This document shows positions 22,001 through 33,531 of a stretch of 64,000 nt of DNA, in pieces. Made by a program: the position numbers and the translations under genes. Numbering within the stretch: the first letter of the stretch is position 1; each line of letters starts with the position of its first letter. This DNA comes from Psychrosphaera algicola. Lineage in GTDB: Bacteria; Pseudomonadota; Gammaproteobacteria; Enterobacterales; Alteromonadaceae. Below the pieces are notes generated by a model. That model did no database searches. It was not told where the DNA came from and saw only the letters and a program-made list of their open reading frames with translations. The stretch spans positions 2,666,001-2,730,000 of the forward strand of contig NZ_JAQOMS010000002.1 of the NCBI RefSeq assembly GCF_028401425.1. Reading direction: 5' to 3'.

Positions 22001-22711
22001 ATGGTTATCAGCGACACACAAACTCTAGTTAATAGGTTAGCCGAATTAGCTTCTCCAGAAATAGCCAATACGTCTCAACGATTTTTTAAAACGCAAAAGG
22101 GGCAATATGGAGAGGGCGATCAGTTTTATGGGATCCGAACCGCAACATTACGTGCCGTCGCCAAACAATGTAAATCTATGACCATTCCAAAGGTATTTGA
22201 ATTACTTAATCATGAATATCACGAAACCCGAATGGTTGCGGTGTTTATATTAGTCGAACGTTATCAAAAATCTAAAATCGACACAGACAAACAAACCATC
22301 GCAGATCTATATATTCAACATTCTCAGAAAGTGAATAACTGGGATTTGGTCGATAGTTCAGCCTATAAGATTTTAGGCCCTCAGCTCCATGGCAAAGACA
22401 CCGCAGTACTGTATGAATTAGCTCAATCCTGTAACCTTTGGCAGCGTCGAATTGCCATAATCACGACGTTGTATTTTATCAAACAAGACGACTACGCAGA
22501 CACTCTGGCGCTTGCAGAAATATTGTTACATGACAAAGAAGACTTAATGCATAAAGCTGTGGGGTGGATGTTGCGAGAAATCGGGAATCGCAATAAATCG
22601 GTCGAAGTGGCATTTTTAGATAAATACCACAAGACCATGCCACGCACGATGCTCCGTTATGCCATTGAGAAATTTACGCCGCAGGAACGACAACATTACA
22701 TGAAAAAGTAA
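22001..22711 (+). CDS. DNA alkylation repair protein, AlkD-like
   Basis: 236 residues, intact. HEAT-like helical repeats span the length, and KVNNWDLVDSSAYKILG is the signature around the catalytic aspartate of AlkD glycosylases. These excise bulky, positively charged N3/N7-alkylated purines without base flipping. ATG at 22001 is preceded by about 150 bases of A+T-rich sequence shared with the divergent hemN. It is a single-gene unit convergent with the NRAMP gene. Confidence 0.9.
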   Translation: MVISDTQTLVNRLAELASPEIANTSQRFFKTQKGQYGEGDQFYGIRTATLRAVAKQCKSMTIPKVFELLNHEYHETRMVAVFILVERYQKSKIDTDKQTIADLYIQHSQKVNNWDLVDSSAYKILGPQLHGKDTAVLYELAQSCNLWQRRIAIITTLYFIKQDDYADTLALAEILLHDKEDLMHKAVGWMLREIGNRNKSVEVAFLDKYHKTMPRTMLRYAIEKFTPQERQHYMKK

Positions 22712-22769
22712 CCCGCCATAGCTTACTATTGCGCTTCAAACTGGGTTACAAGCGTCTTAACAGAAGCAC

Positions 22770-23966
22770 TTAGCCAAATAACGATTTTGCTGAAAGCATC
22801 AGTGACACCAGTAATACCAAGCCACCCAAGATATTTTGACGTCGATTATTTTTATAAATACCAAGTAATTGACTATTCATGATCCACAGTAAAAACAACA
22901 CAATCAAAGGCAACATGACGCCATTGGCAATTTGAGCAAACACAATTATAGATACCGGCTTAAAACCCAAACTCGCGGGAATAATGCCAATAATAAGTAT
23001 GGTTGCCCAGACCAACTTAAATCGCTTGTCTGAAATATCAAACGCTTTACCTGTTAACCCTGTTAATGCAAATGCAGCAGCAAGAGGAGCGGTTACCGCA
23101 GAACTGACTCCGGCACAAAATAAACCAGTTGATAACAACCATTTTGCACTACTACCAAAAACCGGTTCTAAGGCTGGAGCGATATCCGCCGCGGATTGAA
23201 TATTGATTTGATGTCCAAAAAATGCCGTGGCTGCGGTGGAAACAATGGCGATACTTAACACGCCGCCAATAGGTATCGAAAAATAAAGATCACGATTTGC
23301 TAATTTAATGTCATCGGGGTTATGCCATTTTTTAGCAACACTCGCGGTATGTAAAAATAAATTGTACGGCACAACGGTTGTCCCGATAAGTGCAATTACG
23401 GTTAACATCGCGCCACTAGGCACTTGCTAAGGTCGTTAGTCCAGACCACAATTGACCAATGTCGACACCGACTAAAACCGCTGTTACCACAAACGCCGTG
23501 CTCATCACTAAAACAAGAGCAATAAGTGCTGACTCAATTAATCGATAGCTGCCTGTAATTAACAGGCCGAAGGCAACTAAGCCAATAACCCAAGGCCATA
23601 AAGAAACGTCTGTTCCGAGCTTACCAAATAACCCTTCTAGTCCTAAACTGGCCCCCGCAATATTGCCACCTTGATACGCGCCATTGCCAATAACAACTGC
23701 GCTTAAAATGAGACCACTGGCCGCCCACTTAAAGTACTTGTTTGGCATTGTTGCCACAATGTTCTCGGCCAATCCTCGTTGGGAGATAATGCCTAACCTT
23801 GCCGTCATGCCCTGTAAAATGATGGTGGCAATGACTGAAAATAATAGCGCCCAGACAAGGGCGTAACCATAATTGGCCCCCGCGAGTGTTGCGGTAATGA
23901 CCGTGCTTATGGCCCTATAAATGCCGCGGTCACTAAAAATGCCGGACCGATATTAAACTTTCTCAT
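22770..23966 (-). CDS. NRAMP-family metal transporter with atypical helix motifs (frameshifted)
   Basis: About 398 residues and eleven helices after repair. Both breaks are corrupted CCAGG sites: 23906-23912 (CCATAAG on the coding strand; repair gives FIGPGTVITATLAGANYG) and 23427-23432 (CTAAGG; repair gives TTWQVPSGAMLTVIAL). The family is NRAMP by overall pattern and the IGTTVVPYNLFLHTA segment. The metal-binding DPGN of helix 1 and the MPH of helix 6 in MntH are replaced by TLAGAN and VPY. Substrate may therefore differ from manganese; gene symbol withheld. Confidence 0.82.
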
Positions 23967-23997
23967 GTCATCACCATTTTGTTTAGCGCAGCGTTAG

Positions 23998-25941
23998 TTA
24001 TATATGTTTTTCCACAAATGTTTCAATTGCTTTTATCGCTTTCATTCTATTTTCTGCTTTGCTCAAATGATGATTACCGCCCTTCAACTCAATTAAAGTG
24101 ACATCTTTATCTTCATCTTCCAATTCATCTGCCATCTCTCGCGATTGCCCTACAGGGACCACTTCATCAAATTGGCCATGGATAAGTAAAATTGGCGCTT
24201 TAACATTTTTGACATGATTAATTGGCGATATTTGGTCTAAATGATCATCATCAAATTTGCCATTGGCAATCGCATTTTCCCAATAGGAGATAACCCAATG
24301 ATCTGACCCATAATCACGACGTTCCGATTCCATCATTTCTGAAATATCTGAAACGCCATTAATTGAAACCACACACTTGTATAAATCTGGCGTGAATGTG
24401 GCACCGGCTAAAGCGGCAAAACCGCCATAGCTAGAACCGACAATACAAACTCGTTCATCATCAACAAGCCCTTCTTTGGCCAGAGTTGTGACTGAGTCCG
24501 TGAGATCATCTTGCATTTTTCGGCCCCATTCACCGTTGCCAGCTCGAATAAAATCTAATCCAAAACCTGTGCTACCTCTAAATTGCGGTTGCACAACCAA
24601 ATAGCCTTTTGACGCAAAAAATTGAGCAAAATAATTAAACCCTTTTGTATCATGGGATTTAGGTCCACCGTGGGGCATTATTATGGTCGGTAAATTAGTC
24701 GGTTCTTTGCCATTAGGCATAGTGAGCAACGTCGGAATGGTAATTCCATCTCTGGCTTTAAATTCGGTTTCTACAACAGCATGCACAGCCTCCGGTGGGA
24801 TCTTGGGACGACGTTGAGCCAGCATTGAGATTTCTCCTTTTGAATAAAGGATATAATCGCCCGAACTAAGTTCACCATCCATATAAAATACAATATTGTC
24901 CCAGCTTGGGGTGTAATCTCTAATGGAAAACCAGTTGTTAGGCAATGCCTTATTTATGCCTTTTATTCGAGCATTTAATTTAGGATCAAAAAATTCGTAA
25001 GCTGGCGTCATACCGGAGTATGACACGCCATATACGGTGCGAGTAAGATCCGTTAGCAATCCACTCACATCCATTTTGTCATGGATAAATATAGGTTCTG
25101 AAATTGCACCGTCTTTTAAAGACATAGTGTAATAAGCACGACGGCCATCTGAGTTATACGTTCTAAAAACTAAGCTCTTTTTATCCGGTGTTAGACCATT
25201 AAAACCTTTGGTTCTTATGTCAGTCACTTCGCGATAAATTTCGACCCAATCATCATCGTGACGGGCTTCTATGCGGTGCAGGTCAGACTTATTGTTATAT
25301 CGTTCACGTGCGAGTACCTCGCCATCGTTTCCGACAAAAAAATCTACAGTATCCCCTGATCCTTTTTGGTGGATTCGAGGTTTACGACGCTTTTCCAAAC
25401 TAACACGATACAAATTATATGAGCCATGGATTTTCATAAGCTGGCATAAAAGCGTATTTTTTATCTTTGGATATACCTAAGATTCGGCCCAAGCGCGTTT
25501 GGCCTTTATATATCCCGTAATCTTGCTCTAATAATGCGTGGATTTTGCCAGTTTCAATATTAAACGCATAAGCCCAACTTGAGTCATGTCGGCCTCGATA
25601 GCCGCCAATTCGTACATTTTTAGTCGCCACAAAAATGACAATATTTTCACTAACAAAATATATATTATTCGGGTTGATATTTTCGATCGACGCCGCTTGA
25701 AGTAACTTGCCTTCAACCATGTCAACGGCCACAAGTAAATCGCGATCTTTTGATGTTGTGCGATACGCCATGCGATTAGCGCTCGGCGATATAGCGATTA
25801 GGCTTTTTCAGGCAGCTCACCATACACTTCTGATGGCACAGACACCGATTGGGGGTAAGCAGAAAATGCTGACAATAATAAACTTGCTATAGCAAACCCA
25901 CTGAATTTTATTGCTTTTAATCTCTTTCGAATTGACATCAT
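23998..25941 (-). CDS. Secreted S9 family prolyl oligopeptidase/acylaminoacyl-peptidase-like protein (frameshifted)
   Basis: About 648 residues after two repairs (A run near 25800; one position near 25430). Signal peptide (LKAIKFSGFAIASLLLSAFS), then a beta-propeller, then an alpha/beta hydrolase. The catalytic serine is in GSSYGGFAAL, the aspartate in HGQFDEVVP and the histidine in GGNHHL; the oxyanion region is MPHGGPKSHD. These enzymes cleave short peptides, often removing N-terminal residues. Starts at tandem ATG codons 25941/25938. The exact repair near 25430, between PAY and KIHGSYNLYRV, is unclear. Confidence 0.85.
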
Positions 25942-26067
25942 TAGTCCTTTAAATACTATTTTCGCGTCTCAACTGTATAGAAAATTAACTTATAAATAAA
26001 TTAAACTAATCAAAATACCTAATACATACGTATCAATAAGTTGCTAGGTGCTTTCTCACTATGTTTG

Positions 26068-28345
26068 CTACATTAAATTCATTCGATATTGTACTGCCTG
26101 TCGGACTGCGCTTTGCCATTGTTTGTCAGACGATAAACCAAACTGAGATTGCAACTCTGCTCGGCTGAGTCCGTCATTAAACCAGGCAGAAAGTAGGTCA
26201 TTTGCTTTTGACTGTTTCGTCAGGCGATACAACGCCAATAGGCAGTTATCTGGTAATCGAAAATGCTGGGTCAGGTAGGTTAAATCCACCATGTCCTGAT
26301 TTGTCAACGTATGGGGGATTTCTGGGCACTTATTTGACTGCGTAATATCGAGTTCAAATAATGCCGTAAACCAAGATTCGGTTAACCATTTTTTTCGTTC
26401 ATCTATAAATTTTAACTCTGTCGTTAATGATGCAACAAAACGTTGATTGACTGTGTTGTAAAACGCTCTTGATGCCGAAGTTAGACATTTCCACATCATT
26501 AACGATAGCTCACCCGTTGAGGCCTCGGGCTTTAATCCTAATCTCGCCGCAACAAAACGATTATTTTTCCAAAAACGCAATAAACTCTCTGTTAACCCAA
26601 AACTGGTACACAAAAAATCTACGCCTGTTGCTATCGAATATGCTTCGATTGTAGAGACTAATTTACTGCCAATGCCAAAGCTCTGCAGTTTAGGGTGCAC
26701 AGCAATACGCACAATTCGGCTGTAGTGGTAATTACCGGCGTGTTTAAACCCTCCGTGATTAAGTAAGGATTGAGGGAATAAATGGCCTCTTGGCCGACGT
26801 CGACCCTGACAGATCTGCTCAGCAAGCGGCCCTTCAATTTCACCTTCTTTAGCCACGAGTGCCGCAGCAACGACAACGCCTTGGTCCTCGGCAAGCCAAA
26901 CGGTCATATTTGGACTGTCCAACAGTAGCCTTAAGTCGTTAGGTGATGTTCGATAATGGGCATGCACTAACAGCGCAAATATCTGATCAGTTAACGTTAT
27001 ATTGTTAGCGAGTTCTGCTTGTTCAACAGGATAAATATTGAGTTGGGTTAGGGCATTAGCCTCAGATCCTGATGTCGCCGGTACATGTGGCGTTAATCGA
27101 GTATGTATCGCCGTAATATCCGCTAACTCAACGTCTAATGCCAACAGGCGGTTTACAATTGGCTCTAAGTTGTCATGTGCTGACCATCGTATTGGCTGAC
27201 TGAGTTCAATGTATTCGACAGTCTCAAAATAGGTGTGCAGCGCTGGCTTAAGTTTATATTCAAACCCGCGCCCCGTGCCTTCATAACCATGTTGGGTAGA
27301 AGCCAAAATACAACAGCTGTAATGATTAAAAACAGGCGACAGCATTTGAATTGGAATGGCGGCAGCTTCATCTATCAAAACATAATTTGCGTCAGGTAAT
27401 AACAAGGCGAGTTGATCAGGTGCGACAAACTTCACTTGCCACTCATAAGGAGACTGACGGTTCGAATAAATGGAATTTCCTGAGCGCTCAACCGCTGATT
27501 GGCTTGCGCAAGCTAAGTGATAAAAGTGCGACATTAACCCCGATACAGAATCAACAAGTGGACACGTTAGAACAATTGTTAAGTCAGCTTCATTCGTTGA
27601 ACAAGTGCTTAACTTTGCTTCAATTAACTGCCAAGCGGCAATCGCCAAACTTGTGGACTTACCCCTGCCTCGGTCGGCAGTTAATACCAGCGCCCGTTTT
27701 TGATTTTGGTTTGCTAACGCTAATATCGATGTAACAGCGTTGGTTTGATCGGTAGTAATACAACCAAAATCTAAACCTTGTTTTACGTTTATATCGGTTT
27801 TTACATCAATGCTTTGAAGCCGTACTGGCGCCAGTTGGTCGACTATAGAATGCTCAGATTGAAAGATCTTAATTACCGAAGGTGCGGCAGTCAAAAGTGT
27901 AACCAACCGCTGGATAAAATGATGTTCGATTTGGTCAAATTTAAACGGTTCAACACAAACTCGGTTCAATTCGGGATCTGCAAACATAGGCCAGTGTTCA
28001 ATACTTGGCGTCACCAGAATAACCAAACCACCTCGTCGTACTGTGCCCGCCAATGCCCCAAAAGCATCGGGATTAAACCCAGCAAAAGCATCAAACATTA
28101 TGATGTCCGATTCTTGGCCTAATTGCTTTTTATACTGCTTAGTTCGAATATCGTGAACTTGGTGGAAGGTACTTTGGTTATTTTCACGCGAACCAAAACG
28201 CACAATATCAAGGGGTTTGTCGCTATCAATTGCATTGAATTCACGAGATAACCAATTTAAAGTCCAATCCGCCTCGCCTGCGAGCCAAAGTAACCCACGC
28301 TGCTGACTGAGCCGCAATTGCGATAGGATACCTTAGCAAGTACAT
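26068..28345 (-). CDS. tmcA: tRNA(Met) cytidine acetyltransferase TmcA (frameshifted at start)
   Basis: About 758 residues. The RecD-like helicase module has the nucleotide-binding ADRGRGKST loop and the DEAAAIP motif. A GNAT acetyltransferase domain follows (IAVHPKLQSFGIGSKLV), then the tRNA-binding tail. TmcA makes N4-acetylcytidine at the wobble position of elongator tRNA(Met), using ATP and acetyl-CoA. The open frame begins at a TTG. Restoring CCAGG at 28331-28336 (now CCTTAG on the plus strand) extends it to ATG 28345 and gives MYLPGILSQLRLSQQRG. It begins 6 bases after the uvrD stop. Confidence 0.93.
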
Positions 28346-28350
28346 CGAGG

Positions 28351-30710
28351 TTAGATTTTTGTTAATTTAGCGTAAGTTGTCACAAGCCACTTAGCACCAA
28401 ACTGATCAAAATTAACCTGAATACGGGAGTTGTCACCATCTCCTTCACAGTTTAACACTGTACCTTCACCAAATTTTGCATGTTGCACGCGTTGGCCTAG
28501 ACCAAAGGCACTTTCAGAAAACTTTATGTGGCTGGCTGAAGCACCATAGTTGCTTTTCGATTTTGATTGGCCAGATCCGTAGCCCGTCGAACTACCATAC
28601 TGAGAACTCGGTTTGTAACCGCTGTTAGCATTTCCTGAGCCACTGCCGCCTTGACCGTAACTCGACTGTCTTGGCTGACTGGTAGTTAGCTTGATTTCAT
28701 AAAGACACTCTTTTGGGATCTCTGAAATAAATCGCGATGGTCGGTGATAATGCTCTTGTCCATACATCCGGCGAGATTCGGCGTGTGTTATGAATAATTT
28801 TTCCATCGCACGGGTCATACCGACATACGCTAAACGACGTTCTTCTTCTAGTCGTTCCGGCGCATCCGAGCTTTGTTGACTCGGGAACATACCTTCTTCA
28901 ACGCCAACCAAAAACACCATTGGGAATTCAAGTCCTTTTGCACTGTGCAATGTCATTAACTGCACCGCATCTTCAAAGGCGTCAGCTTGAGATTCACCAG
29001 ACTCTAATGATGCGTGGGATAAAAATGCCGCTAACAGAGGCATTTCCTGCATGTTTTCGTCAGGTTCATATTGGCGACACGCGGTGACTAATTCTTCTAA
29101 GTTTTCGACTCGAGTTTGTCCTTTTTCGCCTTTTTCAGCTTGGTACATTGCTTTTAAACCAGACGACTGAATGACTTGGTCAGCTTGTTCATGTAGCGGT
29201 AAATCGGCAACACCAGTTTCTAGGTTTTGTACTAAATCCATAAATCCACGCACAGCCGTCATTGCTCTTGCTGCCATGGCTTTTTCGTCTATTAGTCGGC
29301 CAGCGGCCTGCCACATAGTTAAATTTTGGCTACGTGCGGCATCACGGATGGTTTGCAGTGATTTTTCACCGATACCACGGGCCGGAGTATTAATAACACG
29401 TTCAAATGCAGCGTCATCGTCACGGTTAGATACCATACGTAAATAGGCGAGTGCATCTTTGATTTCTTGACGTTCAAAAAATCGTAAACCGCCGTAAATT
29501 CGGTACTTAATGCCACTTTGTAATAAGGCTTCTTCCAGCACACGTGACTGAGCATTGTTACGATACAATATGGCGGTTTCTGATAATGAACCACCTTCTT
29601 CCTGCCATTTTTTAATATTACCCGCCACAAAACGAGCTTCGTCTAAGTCGTTAAATGCGGTATAAAGCCCAATCGGGTCGCCTTCACGCCCTTCCGTCCA
29701 CAAGTCTTTGCCAAGTCTGTCACTATTATTAGCAATAACTGCATTGGCCGCTTTTAGAATATTGGCGGTAGAACGATAGTTCTGTTCGAGCCGGATCATT
29801 TCTACCGATTCGAATTCTTTTTGGAAATTGTGAATATTTTCAACACGAGCCCCGCGCCAACCATAGATTGATTGGTCATCGTCGCCAACAATCATCACAT
29901 GTGCTGCTGGAATATCATCTACCATTGCGCCGGGGTTACTCCCAGACAACAATCTGATCCAGGCATACTGAATGCTATTGGTATCTTGAAACTCGTCCAC
30001 CAATATATGGCGGAATCGCTTGCGGTAGTGGTTTAAAATATCGCTATGCGTGGCCAATATCTCATGACTGCGGAGCAGTATTTCGGCAAAGTCGACTAAG
30101 CCAGCACGGTCACAGGCTTCTTGATACGTTTTGTACACCTGCAACATGACCTGTTCCGTTGGATCAAACGACTCGATATGTTTTGGTCGTAGCCCTTCAT
30201 CTTTTTGCCATTGATGTACCACATGCATTGTTTTGGCGGATAGCGCTTTTCATCCAAATTTAGGCTTTTCATTACACGGCGAATTAACCGATGCTGATCG
30301 TCAGAATCCAAAACTTGAAAGCTTTCAGGTAAGTTGGCTTCACGAAAGTGCGTTCGTAAAAAGCGATGCGCCAAACCATGGAATGTGCCTATCCACATGC
30401 CACTTGAACCATAAGCAGAGCCCACCGCTCCGTGGCCTAATAGTGACTCTAAACGATGGCGCATCTCCGCCGCCGCTTTATTGGTAAACGTTACTGCCAT
30501 AATTGAAAATGGCGAAACTTGATGAGCGCGGATCAAAAAACCAATACGGGAAATCAATACTTTGGTCTTTCCCGAACCCGCACCTGCCAAGATCAGCATA
30601 TTTTGCGGTGCCGCAGTCACGGCTTCATATTGACGTTCATTGAGTTCGTTTAGCTTTAAAGTCTGAGTATCTGCCGAACCTGTATCGGCCGACGGAATAT
30701 AAACGTCCAT
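28351..30710 (-). CDS. uvrD: DNA helicase II (UvrD) (frameshifted)
   Basis: About 787 residues after repair. Superfamily 1A motifs are all visible: GAGSGKT (Walker A), VDEFQDT (Walker B), GDDDQSIYGWRGA, QNYRST, TLHSAKGLEF and VGMTRA. UvrD is a 3'-5' helicase for mismatch and nucleotide excision repair. The C-terminus has a glycine/serine-rich linker and a tudor-like end (GQRVQHAKFGEGTVL). The break near 30200 is an A run one base short; repair joins WYINGKK to DEGLRPKHIESF. Start chosen at ATG 30710 (MDVYIPS), matching family N-termini, not the in-frame codon at 30734. Confidence 0.95.
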
Positions 30711-30767
30711 ACAAAAATAACCTTTTAATGGCAAAAGAGATCGAAAAACTGGATCTATAAACAGGTA

Positions 30768-31484
30768 TTATAACAGCTGTAACAAATCATCCAAGTCTGA
30801 ATATTCACCATCGGCTAAATGGCTTAAAGGATTGATTTTTTGCTCAGGGTTAAACCACAAACTTGAACAGCCCGCATTTAGCGCGGCACCTACATCTGTC
30901 TCTGAGTTATCACCCAAGTGCAGAATATGTTGTGGAGCAATATCCAGCTGCTCTGCCGCTTGAATTAACATATCAGGATAAGGCTTCATTCGAACATCAG
31001 GCTGCCCCGCTCGATAATACGCCGCAAAATAAGGCGCAAGGCCAATGCGTTCAATGTCAGCATTACCATTTGTTGCGGCGATCAATGGAAAGCGCTCAGC
31101 CAGTTTCGCTAGCACATCAAAAGTCTGTTGCGGCACCACAAAATCAGAACGCGCAGTATAAAACACATCAAATATGTGACTATTCAGCGCTTCTATGTCA
31201 TGACCGGATAAATCAAACATGGCTAAACCTTGTCTAATCATGGTTTTTCGCCAATGCGTAACATCGTGACGAATTTCAGGATCGTCAATTGCCAGCTGCC
31301 ACTTTAACGCTATCCAAGGGTCAATGCCCACTTCCTTAGCTGCGGGAACCCGTTCACAAACCGCGTCAAATTGGGCCTGTTCTGCACGGACAATCACTTC
31401 GTCGTTGTAATAAAGGGTGTCGTCCAAATCAAAGCTAATCGCTTTAATTTGCGCACCAAAGGGTCGATTAAAACGCAGTGCCAC
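30768..31484 (-). CDS. yigB: HAD-superfamily phosphatase YigB
   Basis: 238 residues, the same as E. coli YigB, intact. Motifs: SFDLDDTLYYND (nucleophile aspartate), AATNGNAD, and LHLGDNSETDVGAA. YigB is a promiscuous phosphatase that includes FMN and 5-amino-6-(5-phosphoribitylamino)uracil among known substrates. It precedes uvrD in many gammaproteobacteria, and the spacing here suggests co-transcription. Confidence 0.9.
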   Translation of the reverse strand: MALRFNRPFGAQIKAISFDLDDTLYYNDEVIVRAEQAQFDAVCERVPAAKEVGIDPWIALKWQLAIDDPEIRHDVTHWRKTMIRQGLAMFDLSGHDIEALNSHIFDVFYTARSDFVVPQQTFDVLAKLAERFPLIAATNGNADIERIGLAPYFAAYYRAGQPDVRMKPYPDMLIQAAEQLDIAPQHILHLGDNSETDVGAALNAGCSSLWFNPEQKINPLSHLADGEYSDLDDLLQLL

Positions 31485-31797
31485 AAAAACCTCTCATTAA
31501 GAAATCAAATTCGCGTCAGTCTAACACGGCCGATTCGTCGACAACACTGTACTTGTAAGAGATAAATCTCATTTAACAGCTGAGCTTAAATGGCCTATAG
31601 ATACGGCGCAAAGGCGTCAAAAACCGTGTATTTTTAAAATGAAAATGGCATTTAACCCGATACTGGCACGTTTGTTGAAGATTTGTTCACTATCAGATTT
31701 ATTAAGTTCACTAATTTGTTGTGGCAACTGAGATACTCAGAATCTAACGAAAAGCCCTAAATCAGTAGGCAGAGACGCCAATAAAGGCGGAGGACAG
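31485..31797. promoter_or_regulatory. Divergent intergenic region before the glucosylglycerate genes
   Basis: About 310 bases with no convincing gene. It must hold promoters for yigB-uvrD (minus) and the kinase operon (plus). The kinase has a good Shine-Dalgarno, GGAGGA at about 31787-31792. I could not assign -10/-35 elements. Confidence 0.4.
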
Positions 31798-32688
31798 ATG
31801 GAAAATAGTTTTATAAAAGACTTTATCGCTAAACATAAACTCGGTGGATCATTTTGTGACATTGCACCAAAATGGTTCATTCCAGTAGCAAAACAAGTCT
31901 TACTTAAATCCACGACGAAATCTGCACCTCTGTTTATCGGTATTAATGGCTGCCAAGGTTCGGGCAAGTCAACTTTGACCGACTTTATTGCCGATTACCT
32001 TAGACAATCTGCAGGATTAACGGTTGCTGTTTTATCTCTTGACGACTTTTATTTAGATAAAGACGACCGCAATAAACTTGCAACGACAATCCATCCCTTA
32101 TTTAAAACCCGTGGTGTGCCAAGGTACACATAATACAAAATTAATGCGCCAAGTATTAATGGGATTACGACAAAACAACTTACCCATTGCGCTGCCTCGA
32201 TTTAATAAGGCCACTGACAATCCACATCCAAAATCTAGCTGGCCGGTGATTTCTGAGACACCTGACATTGTAATCTTTGAAGGCTGGTGCTGGGGCGTTC
32301 CCCACAGACTGAGGAAGAACTTGCTTCTCCAACAAATACATTGGAAACCGATTTAGATAACACCGGGGCTTGGAGAACATACAGTAACTCAATGATTGAG
32401 AAAGAATATTCGCCCCTTTATTTAATTATGGATTATTGGCTGATGTTAAAGGCACCTTCTTTCGAATGTGTCTCCCATTGGCGAAAAGAACAAGAACATA
32501 AACTTGCGGAAAAAACGCAGGGAACCGGTACCGCAGTGATGTCCGATAGCGAAGTAGAAACTTTTATCCAACACTATCAACGTCTTACTGAACACAGCTT
32601 AGAGCACGTGCCATTTATCTCTAATATCGTACTAGAGCTAGAATCACAATCGAAATATTTTGTCCGCCAACGGACTGGAGCAATAAAG
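31798..32688 (+). CDS. D-glycerate 3-kinase-like P-loop kinase (frameshifted)
   Basis: About 298 residues after repair. Walker A is GINGCQGSGKST (31939-31974); SLDDFYL and the downstream HPLFKTRGVPGTHN are typical of D-glycerate 3-kinases, as are IFEGWCWGV and WRKEQE. It would phosphorylate D-glycerate to 3-phosphoglycerate, the acceptor for the downstream synthase. Breaks: 32119-32124 reads CCAAGG where CCAGG restores GVPGTHNTK; a C run near 32301 is one base short. The frame runs on without a stop into the phosphatase. The boundary at 32688 rests on a TTG start 8 bases after GGAG. Confidence 0.82.
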
Positions 32689-33519
32689 TTGTACAGACAA
32701 TTAATCATATTCACCGATCTCGATGGCACATTACTCGACCATCACAGCTACAGTTATGCTGCTGCATTGCCGATGCTAGAGAAGTTACAAGAACACCATA
32801 TTTCGGTTATCCCAAATACATCTAAGACTTTTGCAGAAGTACAACAACTACGTAATGAATTAGCGCTGCAAACTCCTTTTGTCGTCGAAAACGGCGCGGC
32901 AATTTATATTCCCGACGGATTTTTTGACCAACCACCAGCAGATTGTGAGTTAAAAAATGGGTATTGGCGAAAAGCCTTTAGCCGGGAACGTAATTACTGG
33001 CTTGAGCTTATAACTGCCAATAGCAAAGACTTAGACGGTGCGTTTAAAGGCTTCTCCAAAATGTCGGATGAAGAACTGAGCTTAGCGACTGGGCTGTCAA
33101 CAATCGATGCGAGCCAAGCCAATGACCGTCAATTCAGCGAACCCTTACATTGGTTGGGCACAGAACAACAAAAAACCTTGTTTAGTAATCGCATGAAAAG
33201 TGCCGGTGCAAACGTGCTACAGGGCGGTCGATTTCTACACATTAGCGGTCAGTCGAATAAAGGCATAGCACTGCGTTGGTTAACTCAAGAATTTTCGCGT
33301 CAAAATACAAATACTCAATTCAAGTCTGTTGCTTTGGGGGACAGCTTTAACGACAACGACATGTTAGAAAGCGCTGACATAGCCGTACAGATCAAGACAT
33401 CCAAACACGATTTTCCAAAGCTCTTTCGCACTGATGCCATTTGGCAGAGTACAAAGATGGGCCCCAAGGGCTGGGCCGAATGTCTGGATCAAATATTAAC
33501 TCAAGAATTACAAATCTAA
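32689..33519 (+). CDS. Glucosyl/mannosyl-3-phosphoglycerate phosphatase (HAD family)
   Basis: About 276 residues. HAD motifs: FTDLDGTLLDHHSYSY (nucleophile, about 32710), NTSKTF, and ALGDSFNDNDML. The DHHSY and ENGAAIY elements are typical of mannosyl-3-phosphoglycerate phosphatase. It would remove phosphate from the synthase product to give the neutral glycoside of glycerate. As sequenced it is in frame with the kinase. I suggest a TTG start at 32689, since GGAGCAATAA precedes both this start and that of the next gene; a real kinase-phosphatase fusion remains possible. Confidence 0.82.
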   Translation: MYRQLIIFTDLDGTLLDHHSYSYAAALPMLEKLQEHHISVIPNTSKTFAEVQQLRNELALQTPFVVENGAAIYIPDGFFDQPPADCELKNGYWRKAFSRERNYWLELITANSKDLDGAFKGFSKMSDEELSLATGLSTIDASQANDRQFSEPLHWLGTEQQKTLFSNRMKSAGANVLQGGRFLHISGQSNKGIALRWLTQEFSRQNTNTQFKSVALGDSFNDNDMLESADIAVQIKTSKHDFPKLFRTDAIWQSTKMGPKGWAECLDQILTQELQI

Positions 33520-33531
33520 TGGAGCAATAAC

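Noticed and set aside
27351..28122. Plus-strand frames inside tmcA
   Set aside because: Antisense shadows of TmcA with atypical composition.
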